Origin: Trichopria drosophilae
Taxonomy: Eukaryota > Arthropoda > Insecta > Hymenoptera > Diapriidae
Direction of reading: 5' to 3'
Assembly: GCA_030407085.1 (NCBI GenBank)
Contig: CM059582.1
Span: forward strand, 138,751,501-138,815,500
DNA length: 64,000 bases
The position numbers and the translations under genes were made by a program. Shown here piece after piece: positions 1 through 12,256 of the stretch. Each line of letters starts with the position of its first letter. Position 1 is the stretch's first letter. The notes below the pieces were generated by a model. The model made no database searches. It was not told the DNA's origin and was given only the letters and a program-made list of their open reading frames with translations.

Positions 1-1250
1 TAAGAAAAGTGCATCTCGACGATGACAGTTAGCTTGCCCGACAGGCACCTTTGGCGATTGCAAATACAATATTAAACCTTAATTACAATTTAATGGTGAT
101 GTCAATCAGCACAGCGTGCATGGTTCCAGACAAGCCTGGCGTAGTTGAAACATTTTCCTTGTCGGAGACCTCGTACTTTCAAGACTTTGAAATATAAATT
201 GCGGTCTTCCTCTGAACTGCCAGAAACCGCTGAGAGACATGCTGCAAAAAGACACCATAAAGCGTCAACAGTTATTTTGAAACATAGTAACGTATTTTAT
301 TTCTAGAAATTTATATCTAACCTGACTCAGAACCTGCAGGAGAAACCTTCATCAGGGTGTAACTGCATCCAAAAGATACAATATTTACTCTACTGTATCT
401 ACATTTGTATTTATGCATTATATTTATGCCTTCTCACATTTTTTAATTCTAAGCCGAGGTAATTGAATGTAATTAATGTGCAAGCTCGTAATGAATTTTC
501 AGTTATTCATCATGATGCGTGCTACATTGTTATTGAATATTCTGAAAAGACGAACTAGGTTCCCTAAAAGGGAGCCGTTACTGTCTTGAATTTTCAATAA
601 CTTGACAACTTTTGCGTGGAAAGTAAATACATTTATTTATCTCTATATTTAACGTACAAGGGTTTGTAATTGCAGAAAACGCGGCAAAAAAATAAAAGAC
701 ACATTGTCGAATAACTCGGAAACGGTTGCTTATGTCGAAAAATTGCAACGGATAAAAACGCCTTCCTTTTTATTTTTAAAAAAGATGCCGAGATTTCCAA
801 GGTCGAAAGGGCAATATTCACGGAAATAAGTGCAAAAGTGACCAATGTGAAATTTTTTGGAAATTTCTTGGACTGTTCGTGTAGATCTCGTCGAGATGAG
901 CATTTTTTATCTATTGACATTTTCGCGTATCTCCTCTCGCTGTTCATAGAAACCAATTTTCAACTTTTTTGCAATTTTCTTGGACTACTCATGTAGGTCT
1001 TGTCGAGACGAGCATTTTTATCTATTGACATTTTCGCGTATCTCCTCTCGCTGTTCCTAGAAAGGGAACGTAAAATGGGCATTCTTCGTTTCTTCGCAAA
1101 ACTGGAATTTCAATGTTGCAAGATGTAGTGGAGAAGAAAGTGGTTTGTACAATTTCCATACATCATATTATATTTATCAATGAAAAATTAATTTCTTTTT
1201 TAACTTATATATTTATATGATTGTAACTACTCGATAAAGAAACTTTACAA
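1..1250. other. Intergenic or repeat-derived DNA with a 111-bp tandem duplication
   Basis: I see no convincing coding region here. The open frames are short, AT-rich and match nothing I recognise. The only clear structure is a direct duplication. The stretch ending in the shared text CTATTGACATTTTCGCG (first copy near 911, second near 1022) repeats at about 111-bp spacing, including the preceding TTCTTGGACT...GTCGAGA segment. The rest is unassigned. Confidence 0.6.
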
Positions 1251-1286
1251 TTTGAATGAGAAACTCGGATTTATCGGCAACTAATT

Positions 1287-1948
1287 TGTTCGGGAGAAAG
1301 CCGCCATCTCCGGCGCGAGAGGCTCGCTGTCGGTAGGAACTGGAGAAGAGGGGATCGGCGCGCCCAGGGAAGGACCTCGGATTCGTGGCGGGAGGACCGC
1401 GGTAAGTTGAGTCGTCTGCCGACCGTGACAGTGTGAAGATCGGGAGTTTTTTCCTTTTCCTTTCGACTTCTTGGCGTACTACACTTCACTTGAGGGTTCG
1501 CACAAGCGCATTTGGAAACGCCTAATATTTTTCCTGCATATCTGCCTGCGGGGCTTCGGAGGAGACAGAAGAGTTCATCATGGCAAAAGGTACTTTGTGC
1601 AATGTATTTGTTTCTTACTTTCGCCTTTCTCCGCGTCACGTCCTCTTTCTCCCTGCCGTATCGGATGACAAAATATACATGAACCAAATTATTAACATTG
1701 GTTCTTTGTAATGAAACTTCAACAGGTAAATAAATAATTGATTCATATTCGAAGTGTATTCAGTTCACAACCAATTTCACTTTAATAAGTAAGTGACTTG
1801 CTTTTCCATCTTCCCCTCAGTCACCTTTTCAGCTTCACGTCTTGTGTCTTGTTATCAATACAGGTACCACCATACCTAAGGGTGTCTTTTCTTTAGAAAT
1901 TAATATTTACCATACATGCAATTGGGGATTCGATATCACACTAAAACA
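1287..1948 (+). mobile_element. Candidate BEL/Pao LTR, plus strand
   Basis: The segment begins TGTTCGGG and ends AAAACA, so it has the TGTT...AACA inverted ends usual for LTRs. One base after its end comes an 18-nt primer binding site matching the 3' end of tRNA-Tyr. No second copy of this LTR is visible, so the start is inferred from the end motif and from the fact that the preceding 35 bases (1252-1286) belong to a different repeat also found at 4067-4103. The internal region after it lasts only a few hundred bases before minus-strand gag sequence begins, so this is the 5' end of a truncated element. Boundary confidence is moderate. Confidence 0.5.
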
Positions 1949-1949
1949 T

Positions 1950-1967
1950 TGGTCCTTCGAGCCGGAT
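1950..1967 (+). promoter_or_regulatory. Primer binding site complementary to tRNA-Tyr, plus strand
   Basis: The bases TGGTCCTTCGAGCCGGAT are the reverse complement of a tRNA 3' end reading ATCCGGCTCGAAGGA plus CCA. Insect tRNA-Tyr has the acceptor strand CCTTCGA and this T-arm/acceptor sequence. The site would prime minus-strand DNA synthesis of an LTR retrotransposon transcribed on the plus strand. The same 18 bases occur inverted at 4045-4062. Confidence 0.75.
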
Positions 1968-2099
1968 CCGGAGGGAGAATGCGGTAAATCATGGCGCGAG
2001 AAGGAGAAAGTCGTTTATACACTCTTGCCTGGTTACGGCGCTATTTCTTTCTCTCGTCGTTCTTCACGCGAGACCTTCTCGCGTGCTTGATGCGAAGAC

Positions 2100-3475
2100 G
2101 AGAAAGCGGAAAACGATACACTCTTGCGCCAATTCCCACTTGGTAGGTGGGAGTGTAGCGACTCCATTACCGTTTGCAAAATTGCACGAGCTGCATGTCC
2201 GACGGTTAGGGGGGGGGGGGGGGGGGAAATCGGTCGTCGAGTCATTCGAGTCGTCAGTGTCACAGAATTCTCGGGCGAAACAAATTTAGATGCACTACTG
2301 TCGGAAAAGGGAACTGCGTCAGGATTTAACGCGTGGTTCACTGATTGAACCGATGCATCAGGTCGTTCCTGATGCAATAAAGTGTGGTGCAGTCCCTTGC
2401 ACTTGCTGCATCTAAGCCGGCACGTAGGCAATTCACGCATCGTTGATGTTGTCTTATAAGTTTCGATCGTTGTTCGACGGAAAGATCTTTAAAATTAAAA
2501 CACTGATATAATTGATGCTCGTTTTCGCAAAGCATGCAGCGTTCGTGTTTCTTGTTCGCGACGTATACTCTCGTCTGTTTTGCGGGGGCCGGCTTGCTCG
2601 TTTTAGTCGACGCGGCTGGCACGGAAGTAGATGGCCCTGGGCACGTCACCGATTCAAGCGCGCGAACACGTGCGGACAAAAAAACGTCCAGGTGATTATA
2701 TGTAGGGAAATCATCGGAGTCACCGAGCTTAAGTTCCCATTCCATACGCGTTTTTCTATCGAGCCGTTTGACCGTCAAAAAAACGAGCAGATCGTCCCAA
2801 TCCTTGACAGGTCGTTCGAGAGCTGTCAGTGCTGCGATTACGTCATTCGTACGCTCGCGGAGAACTTGCAAATCGGTTGCATTACCGGCTTTTACTGGCG
2901 CGAGATCTAACAAAACGGTAAAATGCGCATTCACAATGGCCCGATGCTGATCATAACGAGCATTTAACAAATACCATGCTGACGCATAATTTGCTTCCGT
3001 TACAGAAGTATTTTTTAACACCAGTGCTGCATCTCCAGTTAAACTAGATTTTAAATAGTGAAAACGTTCAATATTTGTAATGCTGGTATTCTTGTACCAA
3101 GGAGCTGAAAAGATCGCGAAAATTGACCCAGTCCGTGTAATTACCGTAAAATTTAGGCATTGTAATACGCGGTAATGAGACTGATTTATTTTGACTCGAA
3201 CCGTCATTTGCGTTCGAGTTATGCATTGGGATTGCAGCAGTGGAGTTAGAAGGAGTTAACTTAGCTATACAGCCCGTAATATAATCCGATGTTCCCAGGA
3301 ACGTGGCTTCTGCTTCGTAGAACTTCTCGTCGATGAAGTAAGGCTCTGATGATCGGTCTGTGTCGGTCACCATCTCCTCGAGTTGGATATTGAGAAGCAT
3401 GCAGCGTTCCCAATACTTTTCAACATTGGCGAGTCGACTTTTGGCAATTTCGAGAGTTATGTTTTTTTGACCCAA
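2100..3475 (-). pseudogene. gag: BEL/Pao retrotransposon Gag, frameshifted
   Basis: Reading leftward from 3475, the frame encodes a Gag of the DUF1759 type found in BEL/Pao elements. It starts with a coiled region and contains the typical LPRITMPKFYG segment just before a frameshift near 3100. A second frame (about 3110-2340) carries the middle of Gag (KSSLTGDAALVL) and the first cysteines of the zinc-binding tail (CMLCENEHQLYQC, CVNCLR). A further frameshift near 2440 moves the end of the tail (CRLRCSKCKGLHHTLLH) into another frame. Gag packages element RNA in virus-like particles. The family identification is confident; at least two frameshifts make it non-functional. Protease, RT and integrase are absent below about 2100, where sequence of another element begins. 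The start at 3475 is arbitrary. The primer site at 4045-4062 and LTR sequence beyond it lie upstream in the right orientation. Confidence 0.8.
2209..2226. repeat. Homopolymer tract G18
   Basis: Eighteen consecutive G residues lie at the degraded junction between the plus-strand LTR element and the minus-strand gag relic. Runs of this length are prone to sequencing and assembly error, so the exact length is uncertain. Confidence 0.9.
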
Positions 3476-4044
3476 TTTTTCTCAAATTCTCTACCGCCCT
3501 TCGAAGGAGACCGATCAGCTGTTTCTGCTGTATAAGCACCGAATCAAATGACTCAGACATCGTTGTAGCAGTCCGTTAAGCTGCTAAAGCTCGAAATGTC
3601 GCCGAAACGTTGAGCTCTTGGACTTCGTGCACGGCGATTGTCGATTTCGCCGAGTCGCTAGGGCTTGTAGGCTTGCCCACTTTTGCGGGGCGAAAGACGT
3701 CAAATGGAAACTTCGTTTGCGCAAAGTCGGTGACGTTCGATGGCGAGACGCAGGGAGGGGCACAGAAGCGTGCCGCTGGAGCGTCGTCATGTGCCTTTGC
3801 TGGCGAGGCGCGGCGCGGAGCGAGAGGCGTGCTGGACGATCCCTTCCACTGGAGCGCTCGGCTTAAGCGTGTGAGCGTGTGGATCTCACACGTACTTGCA
3901 CGAAAGGGGGGCAAAACTTCTCCCTTCTAATCCTCGTGGAAATTTGGCTGATTTTTCACCCAATTTGATGAGGAAAAATAAAAATTTTTTTTTTTTCTTT
4001 TTAGGCACTTCACTCCACTATCACTGAGGTTCAATTAATGAGCT
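3476..4044 (-). other. 5' untranslated leader of the minus-strand BEL element
   Basis: This stretch lies between the primer binding site at 4045-4062 and the start of recognisable Gag. It is richer in G+C than its surroundings and has overlapping open frames on both strands, none resembling a known protein. Position and orientation make it the leader, possibly with the degraded Gag N-terminus. A T-rich run occurs near 3985-4000. Confidence 0.5.
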
Positions 4045-4062
4045 ATCCGGCTCGAAGGACCA
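4045..4062 (-). promoter_or_regulatory. Primer binding site complementary to tRNA-Tyr, minus strand
   Basis: On the minus strand this reads TGGTCCTTCGAGCCGGAT, identical to the plus-strand site at 1950-1967 and complementary to the 3' end of tRNA-Tyr. It lies upstream of the minus-strand gag in the expected order (LTR, short spacer, primer site, leader, gag). Confidence 0.75.
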
Positions 4063-4067
4063 ATTTT

Positions 4068-4780
4068 TGAATGAGAAACTCAGATTTATCGGCAACTAAT
4101 TTTAATTGAAAATTGTCTGTCTTTCAGTGGCCGCACCGTGACAACGGCTTAAACGACCAATAATGTGGAAAGGGATGCCGGTCGAGTAATTTTGCTAGGA
4201 CAGCTGGATTGCGGAAGCTCGATTGAGATCGAACCGAATTGCAGTGGATTGGAGTGAGAGGATCGAGGGTGTGAAAATACAAAAAAAAAATACCTCACTT
4301 AGTTTTCGCACTTTAATTTAAGAGATATTAATGCACACGCGGTCGCCAACTGGCGGGCTCGCGCGCGGACACGTACGGACGAGAGTAGGCGAAAGCGTGT
4401 GGTTGATTCGACACTCTTACGCGTGAATTTTCATGACACGCGCGAACGAGTGGTCGCGATCGAACTTTTCGAACTTTACAACCGAGTATTTCGAGTCCAC
4501 TTCAATGGATGCATGGACTGCTCGAGATAGCGGGCCGATGACTCTGCTTTGAGCTTTAGGACGACCGATGCTCGCTAGACGGAGGCTTTCACGGATTTCG
4601 ACACGCGTTTGTCATCGCAACAAGTAAGGCAAGTTCTTGATTCACGCGGTTTATGGGCGCACTTTGGTGGAACTGGCTCTGGGTAGGTGAGTTTTGTCTT
4701 GTCTCAACTTGTCTCGTTTCATTTTGTATAGCTATGCCTCCTACCTATCCATCCGAGAACTGACCCGCGAATAGATTAAA
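4068..4780 (-). mobile_element. Probable 5' LTR of the minus-strand BEL element, outer end not found
   Basis: The U5 end is placed at 4068 because LTRs end CA (minus strand ...TCATTCA), five bases from the primer binding site. The last 36 bases of this LTR recur at 1252-1286, which may be a remnant of the matching 3' LTR cut by the plus-strand LTR at 1287. I could not find the outer (U3) boundary. The limit of 4780 is a guess based on where the G+C-rich sequence stops. Confidence 0.4.
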
Positions 4781-5828
4781 AGTCATTAAAGTGGGGGATA
4801 ATTCCTATCCTTATTGTGTTAGCGATTTTTGTGTCCGTAACTATTTTCTTTTCGTTATTTTTTACGGTAGGCTGAGAAACTAGGTGAGATAACATATATT
4901 AGAATAAATTCGGAAATTTTTAGTGTATCGACTTCATTATCAACAGATAGATATCAATGAATTATAATTACATTTTTTATGAGTGAGAGTAATGTTATAC
5001 ATTTGTAATTTAGAATAGACAGCTTTGAATAAAACCTCCCTCAACTCTTATTTCGATAGTTATATATTTTAAATTAGTTGATAGGATGCGTAAATATCCA
5101 TCATGTGATAGTTTGTAAATAAACCTTCATTTGAACACATTTCTGTTTTGATTAATTATAAAAAGTATATACATTAGGGTGGAGTAAACAAAAAGTTTCC
5201 TCACTAATAAGATTCTACTTAGGTCAACGCATTTTTTTTTCAGTTTTCAAAAATTTTTTTACTGGAGATTTTTTAAACATTGAATTCCGAAAAAATTGAC
5301 CTACACCTGTAAAACATAAAAAGTAACTCAAAAACCCCTAAAGTCCGTAAACCCATAAAACATAAAATTTTTAAAACTACCAACACCCCAAACCAATGTT
5401 AAAATCCACTTAATTTAAAAACCCCTAACGTCCCAATATATTTTTAAAAAATAACTTCGATCTAACGATTGACTACATTATTGAACGAAAAATTTTGTGC
5501 TCTTTCCGATTTCGGAATAATGCGAAAAATAGGGGTTCCTATTCGAAATTTCAATGCGGATCTTAAAATTATTATGACGGACATGTCAGAAGTCAAAGTC
5601 AATGTCGCTATTGGATTCCCCGATCGAAATTATACAATTCGTCTGAGACATTTTTTCGAAAAATATTTTCATTAATAAGAGAATGGAGGGGGGCGATATT
5701 GTTAGAATACCCGTATACTCGGAATGCACGGATGGTAGTTTTGAGTGCAGTAGTACTTAAAATAAGTAAGATACAATAAAGTAAATGAAAAAAATTGTGA
5801 AATTTGTTTGACACCTTATCTTAAAACT

Positions 5829-6681
5829 TAAGTACACCTACCTAAGTGTCACTCGCCGATCTTAATGAGACTTGGCATTCTTGAAAAACATTGAAAAATA
5901 TTGGATACGTGTTTTTTTACACGTCCCCATAAAGCTTTTTAAGGGTAGAAACCATCCCTTGAAGTTCAAAAAATTCATCCTTTTTTATTTTTTGTTTATT
6001 AATTGCACGCAGTACATTTTTATCGTTCATTATTAGTCCGTTATAAAACAAAACTGTTGTTTCAAAAAAGACATCGTATTCATAATTAGCATTCCCGAAA
6101 ATATTAGAATCATGATCTTTTATGTGTATAATATTCTACATTTTCGTCCGACGTACTGTTATGTCCATTTTGAAAAACTGGTATCGGAATCGTCATACTA
6201 CTACGATCCGAAAACCTCCGAGTAATGATTCTTGTGAGCACAGCATTTTTACGTATTCTCATCCGCCATATTGGATCCGCTATTTTTACTTTGTGAAAAT
6301 AATATCACATGCGTAATCCGCAACCTCGAAAACCCCCGAGTACCGAGTTTCAAGCAAATTCGGTTAATTGAGATAAATCACTCTTATTGGATCCGCTGTT
6401 TTGAATTTTAAGAAACTGACATCAGATTCATAATCTCAGATCTCGAAAATCCCTATCAGTAAATATGGTAAGATTAACTGAAAGATTCAATCAACTTAAC
6501 TCTACATTTTTCACAGGTCATAAAAAAGGATGAATTTTTTGAACTTCAAGGGGTGGTTTCTACCCGTAAAAAGCTTTATGGGGACCTATAAAAAACAGGC
6601 ATCCAATATTTTTCGATGTTTTTCAAGAATGCCAAGTCTCAGTAAGATTGGCGAGTGATACTTGGGTAGGTTTACTTGTTA
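5829..6681. mobile_element. Palindromic MITE with ~170-bp terminal inverted repeats
   Basis: The left arm (5829-6000) begins TAAGTACACCTACCTAAGTG. The right arm (about 6505-6681) is its inverted copy with few differences. Both arms share the text AAAAGGATGAATTTTTTGAACTTCAAGGG and its complement. The centre (6120-6480) holds diverged copies of the 121-bp repeat described for the piggyBac element at 56.6-60.3 kb, with words such as CGCCATATTGGATCCGC and CCCCCGAGTACC. No transposase is encoded. It sits inside the left part of the 7.8-kb transposon. The target duplication is uncertain (TTA is possible). Confidence 0.75.
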
Positions 6682-8001
6682 GTAATGTTTAATGCAAATG
6701 GATGATGAATGATTCAGATTATTTTTGAAACTAAAAAAATAGGTTTTCTTGAAATAACAATATTAATACTGCGAGTAGTAATAACCCACAATTTTGATAA
6801 CTAACTTTTATAATCGTTTTATAAATTAAATCTTTACTATAAATAAATACAAGAAGCCTATAACTTAGGCATAATAGAGTGAACTTTATTCTACCTAAGT
6901 TAGAATCAACAGATTATTCATTAAAAAGCTAGAAAAATGAGTCTTTTATGTGGAATATAATAGCCCTGTGACATATGTACTGGCTATGAATAATATTAAT
7001 CAAAGAACTATTGTACTAGAAACTACTAGACGCGCATTCCTAGTATATGGCTTTTAAAAAGTTTGAAGGACAACTTTGAAATTTTAAATGTGAACCCCTG
7101 TTTTTGGCGGAGACAGAGCACACAATTTTTCCTTCCAAAATGTATTTACTTTATGGATCGAGGACGTTTTTAAAAAATGTATTCACTTTTATTTGTTTTG
7201 GGGTCTATGAATTTAAGGGTTTAAGGGCTTGAGAATTAATTGGTTTTTAAGGGTGAAGAAATTTTGGGATTAATTGCGTTTATAAGTTTGAAGGGCTTTA
7301 TAGGTTTTATAGGGGGGTAAGGCGTCCTGAAGTGGGTCTCGAAATTATCAAGGGTCATAATTTTTCAAAATTAATGTACGAAAACAAAGGTGTAGTAGTG
7401 AGTAATAAGTGACGTAAATTTTATTACAAAATAATAACTGGTTAATTTGTTGTGAACAAATGAAATTTTCAAGAACTTTTTTTTTCAAAAAAATTATTTC
7501 TCTGAAACAAAACGTTCAAAGTTAATGATTTTTTTCTGTAAGTCAACGATATGTTATATTTCAATGCTTTATCCTTATCATTTGAAAAATATATTATTTG
7601 TTGCTAAAAAGAATATTTTTATAAAAAAATTAAAATTTAAACTTCTGCGTCTTCATTCATTTTTTTAATACTTAAAACATATTCAATATTCATCCAGCAT
7701 TGAATTTGTGAAATAAAAAATTTGTAGTTCGGTATAGTTTATTTATAAACTTAATTTCTTTCGAGCGCGCGCGTTCCGTGCAGCACCATTTTCGCCTTTA
7801 TAGGTGCACTAACATATATATGCGTATGAAGTTCCAATGCATATTGTCATTTGTTTTTTTTTTCAAATATATCATAACCTCAATGTTTGCAGGAATAGTG
7901 AACCATGAAATTGGTGTGTCAAATAGTAATTGTAGTACATAACTATATGTGCGTGTATATGTTCTTCGATTGTGTATTAATATAGCAACATTTTTTATAA
8001 A

Positions 8002-9860
8002 ATGTCGAGTCCTAATAAATGTAATCGCTTGCAAAAAAAAAATCATTCTCGTGTTTACAAAAACTTGGCCTAAGTTACTGTTCAATGCCGTGCAAAATTT
8101 AGTGGAGTTGTCGGTCAATACGTGTGTGTAACTTGCAAAACTGATTTATATAAAGCAAAGGATATAAATAACACCTTCAAGAAAAATGTAAATGTTAAAA
8201 CAATCCCGGTCCCGGAAAAAATTTCTTGTGATCCCAGTTATAACTCATCGGAAAGTTTGTCTGATTTAGAAGACATCGTGATGACTGATCCAAATTTTAT
8301 ATGTGAATCAGTTGAGAAATCGTTGAAAATCGAAAACATCAATCAAATACTTGATCAATACGGCGAAACTCCCATAAAAATTCGACGTCTATCCAAACCA
8401 TCAAGCGGAGAGAAAAAGCAATTGGAAACGAGTTTTCATCGTCTGCAAAATTTTTGCTTAAATACTGTTTACGGTTTTCAAAATCGTGAAAACGGTCACA
8501 ATGAAACTGGCTGTGAAGAATTATTGACATTATTTAATAGTCATAGGAGTCCTCAAGGCAGAATATACGTTCTCACTTTAATTCCAGTATCTTGGACAAT
8601 CAAACAAATTTGTTAATTTTTTAACGTAACTCGTCGTATGGATTCTTCTGCAAAAAAAACTTTAAAGGAATAGGATCTCGACCTCAGAAAAAAAAAGTCC
8701 GTCCTATGGATCCGGAAATCGCCAAAATAGTTCAAAATTTTTATGTCTGATGATATAAGTCGCATGATCGCTGATATCAAAGACAGTAAATCGTTGACGA
8801 GAACAAAAGAGACTATTAACAGTGAATATTAGAAATATTTACGAGGTGTTTGGATAAAAATTTCCCACGAGTATTCAAATGTCACTAGCAAAATTTAAGA
8901 AATTACGTCCATGACAGTGCAATTTTGTTGGCCCAAAAGGCACACACAATGTATGCGTCTGCAAAATACACGAAAATATTCGTTTAAAATTCGCGGGATT
9001 GAAGAAAGTGTTAAGCCTTTGAGGAGATGAGTTAAATTATCGAAATTACTTGGATAAAATAGTGTGCTCGGATCCGAATCCTGATTGTGTTTTGCTACGA
9101 TGTAATAATTGTCCTGGAACAGAAGACATCTCTAAAAACGTTAAATCAGTTTTACATAACCAAAATGTCTCCTTAATAACTTACGAGCAATGGATTAGTA
9201 CTGACATGTATTTTATACTGTAATTCAATCAACGTAACACGTTTAAAACCATTCGAGAATAGTGCATAATAATTCAGATAAAATAAATATTTATTTTTCA
9301 ACATTTATGCACTTTACAAGTGAAAGAAGAACAAAGGAAACATTTCGTCGAGAATTTAGCGAAGGGTTTGATTGATGTTCTCAAACACGATTTTTCGCAA
9401 AATCTCAAGCTCAATATCTGACGGAAATAAAGAACTTAAGCAGCAATGAGTATCTTGTATGTTTAGACTTTTCGGAAAACTACACTTTTCGTGTTCAAAA
9501 TTCAGTGCAGTCTGAATATTGGAGTACAACCCAAGCGACCATTCACCCGTATGTGATTTTTTTTAAACAAAATAACGTTGTAAAGCACAAAAATTTTTTG
9601 ATTATTTCGGAAGAATTGGAACTCGATAGTACCGCAGTCAATTTATTTAATTCTAAATTGATACCACAATTTTATTAATTTGTTATTCCATAAATACGAT
9701 TTTAAAATCGAAGCAGTTTGACATTTTTTTGCAACTACCTTCGGAAAGGTGCTTGTAACGGAATTGGTGGAGTTGTAAAAAGAAATGCATATCGGTCAAG
9801 TTTACAAAATAATAACGAAGAAAAGATCACGGGACCCTGTACAATTAGGCAAAAACTTTT
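8002..9860 (+). pseudogene. Decayed transposase-like gene of a dispersed insect/cnidarian repeat family
   Basis: A frame beginning with ATG at 8002 (MSSPNKCNR) runs to 8616 with one in-frame stop at 8071. It contains a paired-cysteine motif (YVCVTCKTDLYK) followed by a long charged region. After 8616 similarity continues through several frames with stops and shifts. Recognisable islands are VTRRMDSSAKKTLKE near 8630, LLRCNNCPGTEDISKNVKS near 9100, a 9430-9640 stretch with VCLDFSENYTFRVQNSVQS and HPYVIFFKQNN, and KGACNGIGGVVKRNA near 9750. From memory this pattern (CxxC, DFSENY, a later D-rich motif, then KGACDGIGG) belongs to a repetitive protein seen in many insects and in Hydra. It is probably a DDE-type transposase, but I cannot place it in a superfamily. 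Its position between the inverted arms makes it the likely transposase of the 7.8-kb element. It is clearly non-functional. Confidence 0.6.
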
Positions 9861-10549
9861 TTTAAATCCATTGAATTTGATTATTGTATAAAAAATGAGC
9901 ACGAAATCCATCGCACGAAATTAAAAAGGCGATATAAATTAAAAACTATAAAGAATGCGCGGCAATTCCACAGTTTCACTCCTAAAGGAGCACACAATTG
10001 AGTGTAAAATCTTTTCAGCACACAATGAATCAATTGTTTTACCGATAAAAATGACAAATATAAAAAAAAAACACTTAAGAGAGAAAAGGAAAGAAAAAAT
10101 GATAATATATTAACAAAATTTTTCCTTGAACATTATTTTCTCTGCAATGGCTTTAATGTTGGTTGGATATGGGATTTTTAATAGTGAGAAAACCCATTGA
10201 GCAGGACGAAGAGGGCGACAACGGCACTGAACGGAACGCGCGTTCTCGAAAGAAATTAAGTTTATAAATAAACTACATCGAACTACTAATTTTTATTTCA
10301 CAAATTCAATGCTATATGGGCAAATCTCTGGAACTTTTAAATTTCAGCCTCTCAATAAATTTTTTTTTAAACTTCAAGCACAACATTGGCGTTGGGTATA
10401 TGTATTCATATCTACATAAGAAGTAAAAATGTACGCTCGTGCATCCTTTTTACTCAACGGCATTAAAACTTTGCGGTACAATGTCCAAAATATTGACCAC
10501 CGGGATGAGCTTGAAATTTTGATTTTTTGAAAGGTCAATAATTAAATAA

Positions 10550-10925
10550 CGCATTTCCGCCCAATTTTTTAAAAATATCACTTATGTGAGAGTTGAAGAT
10601 GTATATAACATTGCATTTTAAGCAATATTTATTTAATATTTTGTTTTATAATTAAATAAACCAATCAAAATTATCATTTTTATAAAAAAAATAGGATTAC
10701 TGGTAAATGCTTAATTGGATCGCCCTAAGATTGTGTATAATAGGGTTTCCGAGGTCGCCGATTATGAATCTGAGTCCAGATTTTGGAAATTCAAAATGAC
10801 GGATCCAATATGGCGGTGAAAAATGAAGTTATTAGTAGATTTCGTTAAAATGGATCTGCCACATTGAAATTTCAAAATCTGAGCTCAGATTCGTAATCAT
10901 CAGCCCGAAAACTCCTGTATAGCAA
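10550..10925. mobile_element. Fragment of a piggyBac-related element end
   Basis: The order of words here (short ORF-free leader, AACATTGCAT, AATATTTATT, ATCATTTTTATA, then GGGTTTCCGAGGTCGCCGATTA and AATTCAAAATGACGGATCC) parallels the left end of the piggyBac element at 56650-56900. A second, inverted copy of the 121-bp unit follows at about 10850-10915. No TTAA-flanked terminus is left, so this is a truncated, diverged copy. Confidence 0.55.
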
Positions 10926-10939
10926 ATTTATATAATAGC

Positions 10940-11130
10940 ACATATGCTCATATACGAGTATATGCAGTTATATCAGGTCAAAATTCATATATGAGCATAT
11001 ATAATTATACATGGATTATATATGAATCATATATGACGATATATGATCATATATGGTTCATATATGTCCATATATGGTTCATATATGTCCATATATGGTT
11101 CATATATGATCCATATATGATTCATTTTTT
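10940..11130. repeat. ATATATG-rich imperfect palindromic minisatellite
   Basis: Variants of CATATATGGTTCATATATG repeat with a spacing of roughly 10-22 bp. Neighbouring words such as ATATATGATCATATATG are self-complementary. The open frame across it (poly-IWFIYVH) is a by-product of the repeat and not a gene. Confidence 0.8.
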
Positions 11131-12256
11131 CCCGGGTTATCACTTATACTTAGACTCGAAATGCATATTTTGTTTTACAATAGCTCTAATTTGAAACACA
11201 GTGCTTAAACAAGTATAATAAAGAATTGTTTTTCTTTAAACACATAAAGAACACCAAATTTTATCTGAATAAACATACTTTTAGTTTCTGACCACAATGT
11301 TACTAAGCTTACAGTGTTTAATTCATCGTTAAATTACGACTTTATAAATAGTTCTTTCAATAACTTTGAAAATATGTAAAATATAAGAATGCCGCGCACT
11401 TTACATACTTATATAAGGTATTTACTTACCAGGACACCGAACAACAACTTGATATTGGCGATATTTTGAATGTGCCACGAAAAATAGTCAATTTTCTGAA
11501 ATTGGCACGTTTTTGGAATGTATGTTTACACTTGTATAACATCAACAGTTTAAGGCGCACACAAGTGAGTAAAGTGTCAAACACTTTATTATTGTGTCCT
11601 TTAATAACCAAAAATAATAAATATTCGATTTCTAAGACGGCGCGGATAATAAATAAACAAGTTTAAATAAGTTTAGAATTTACGAAATTCAAGGGACGAG
11701 TACTGTAGGCTCACTCTATACAATTGAATGTGTGGCACATATAATTCATATGAATATATTGCTTTATGAGATGTTTGCCTCCATTTCGCGCTAAAAACAC
11801 AAGGTTAACTCACGCGGCGCAAATACAATACTCATAAGAGTAAAAAAAAAAACATGCAAGGGACGCATGAAATTTCATTATTTTTTTATCTATACATAAT
11901 TATAGAGCGTCTCTGTAACGTCGGGCGACTTCGAAATTCATCAAGCTTTTTATTTATGATATCTTGAAGTATAAAAAAAATATAGCATTTGTGTGAAAGC
12001 AATGACGTTCAAGTAGTGTCACAGGACTCCACAGTTTAAAAGTTCTAGAGATTTGCCCATATGAATACTAAATATATTCTAGGTATTTCTAATTTGTTTA
12101 TAAAAATATTGTTTTTAGCAACAAATAATATCTTTTTCAAATGAAAAGGATAAAGTATTAAAATATAACATATCCTTGACTTACAGAAAAAAATCATTAA
12201 CTTTGAACGTTTTATTTCAGAGAAATGAATTTTTTGAAAAAAAAAAGTTCTTCAAA

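Noticed and set aside
1271..1687. 138-codon minus-strand frame and overlapping plus-strand frames in GC-richer DNA
   Set aside because: They lie in the candidate LTR, show no domain and no codon-use pattern, and are best explained by composition.
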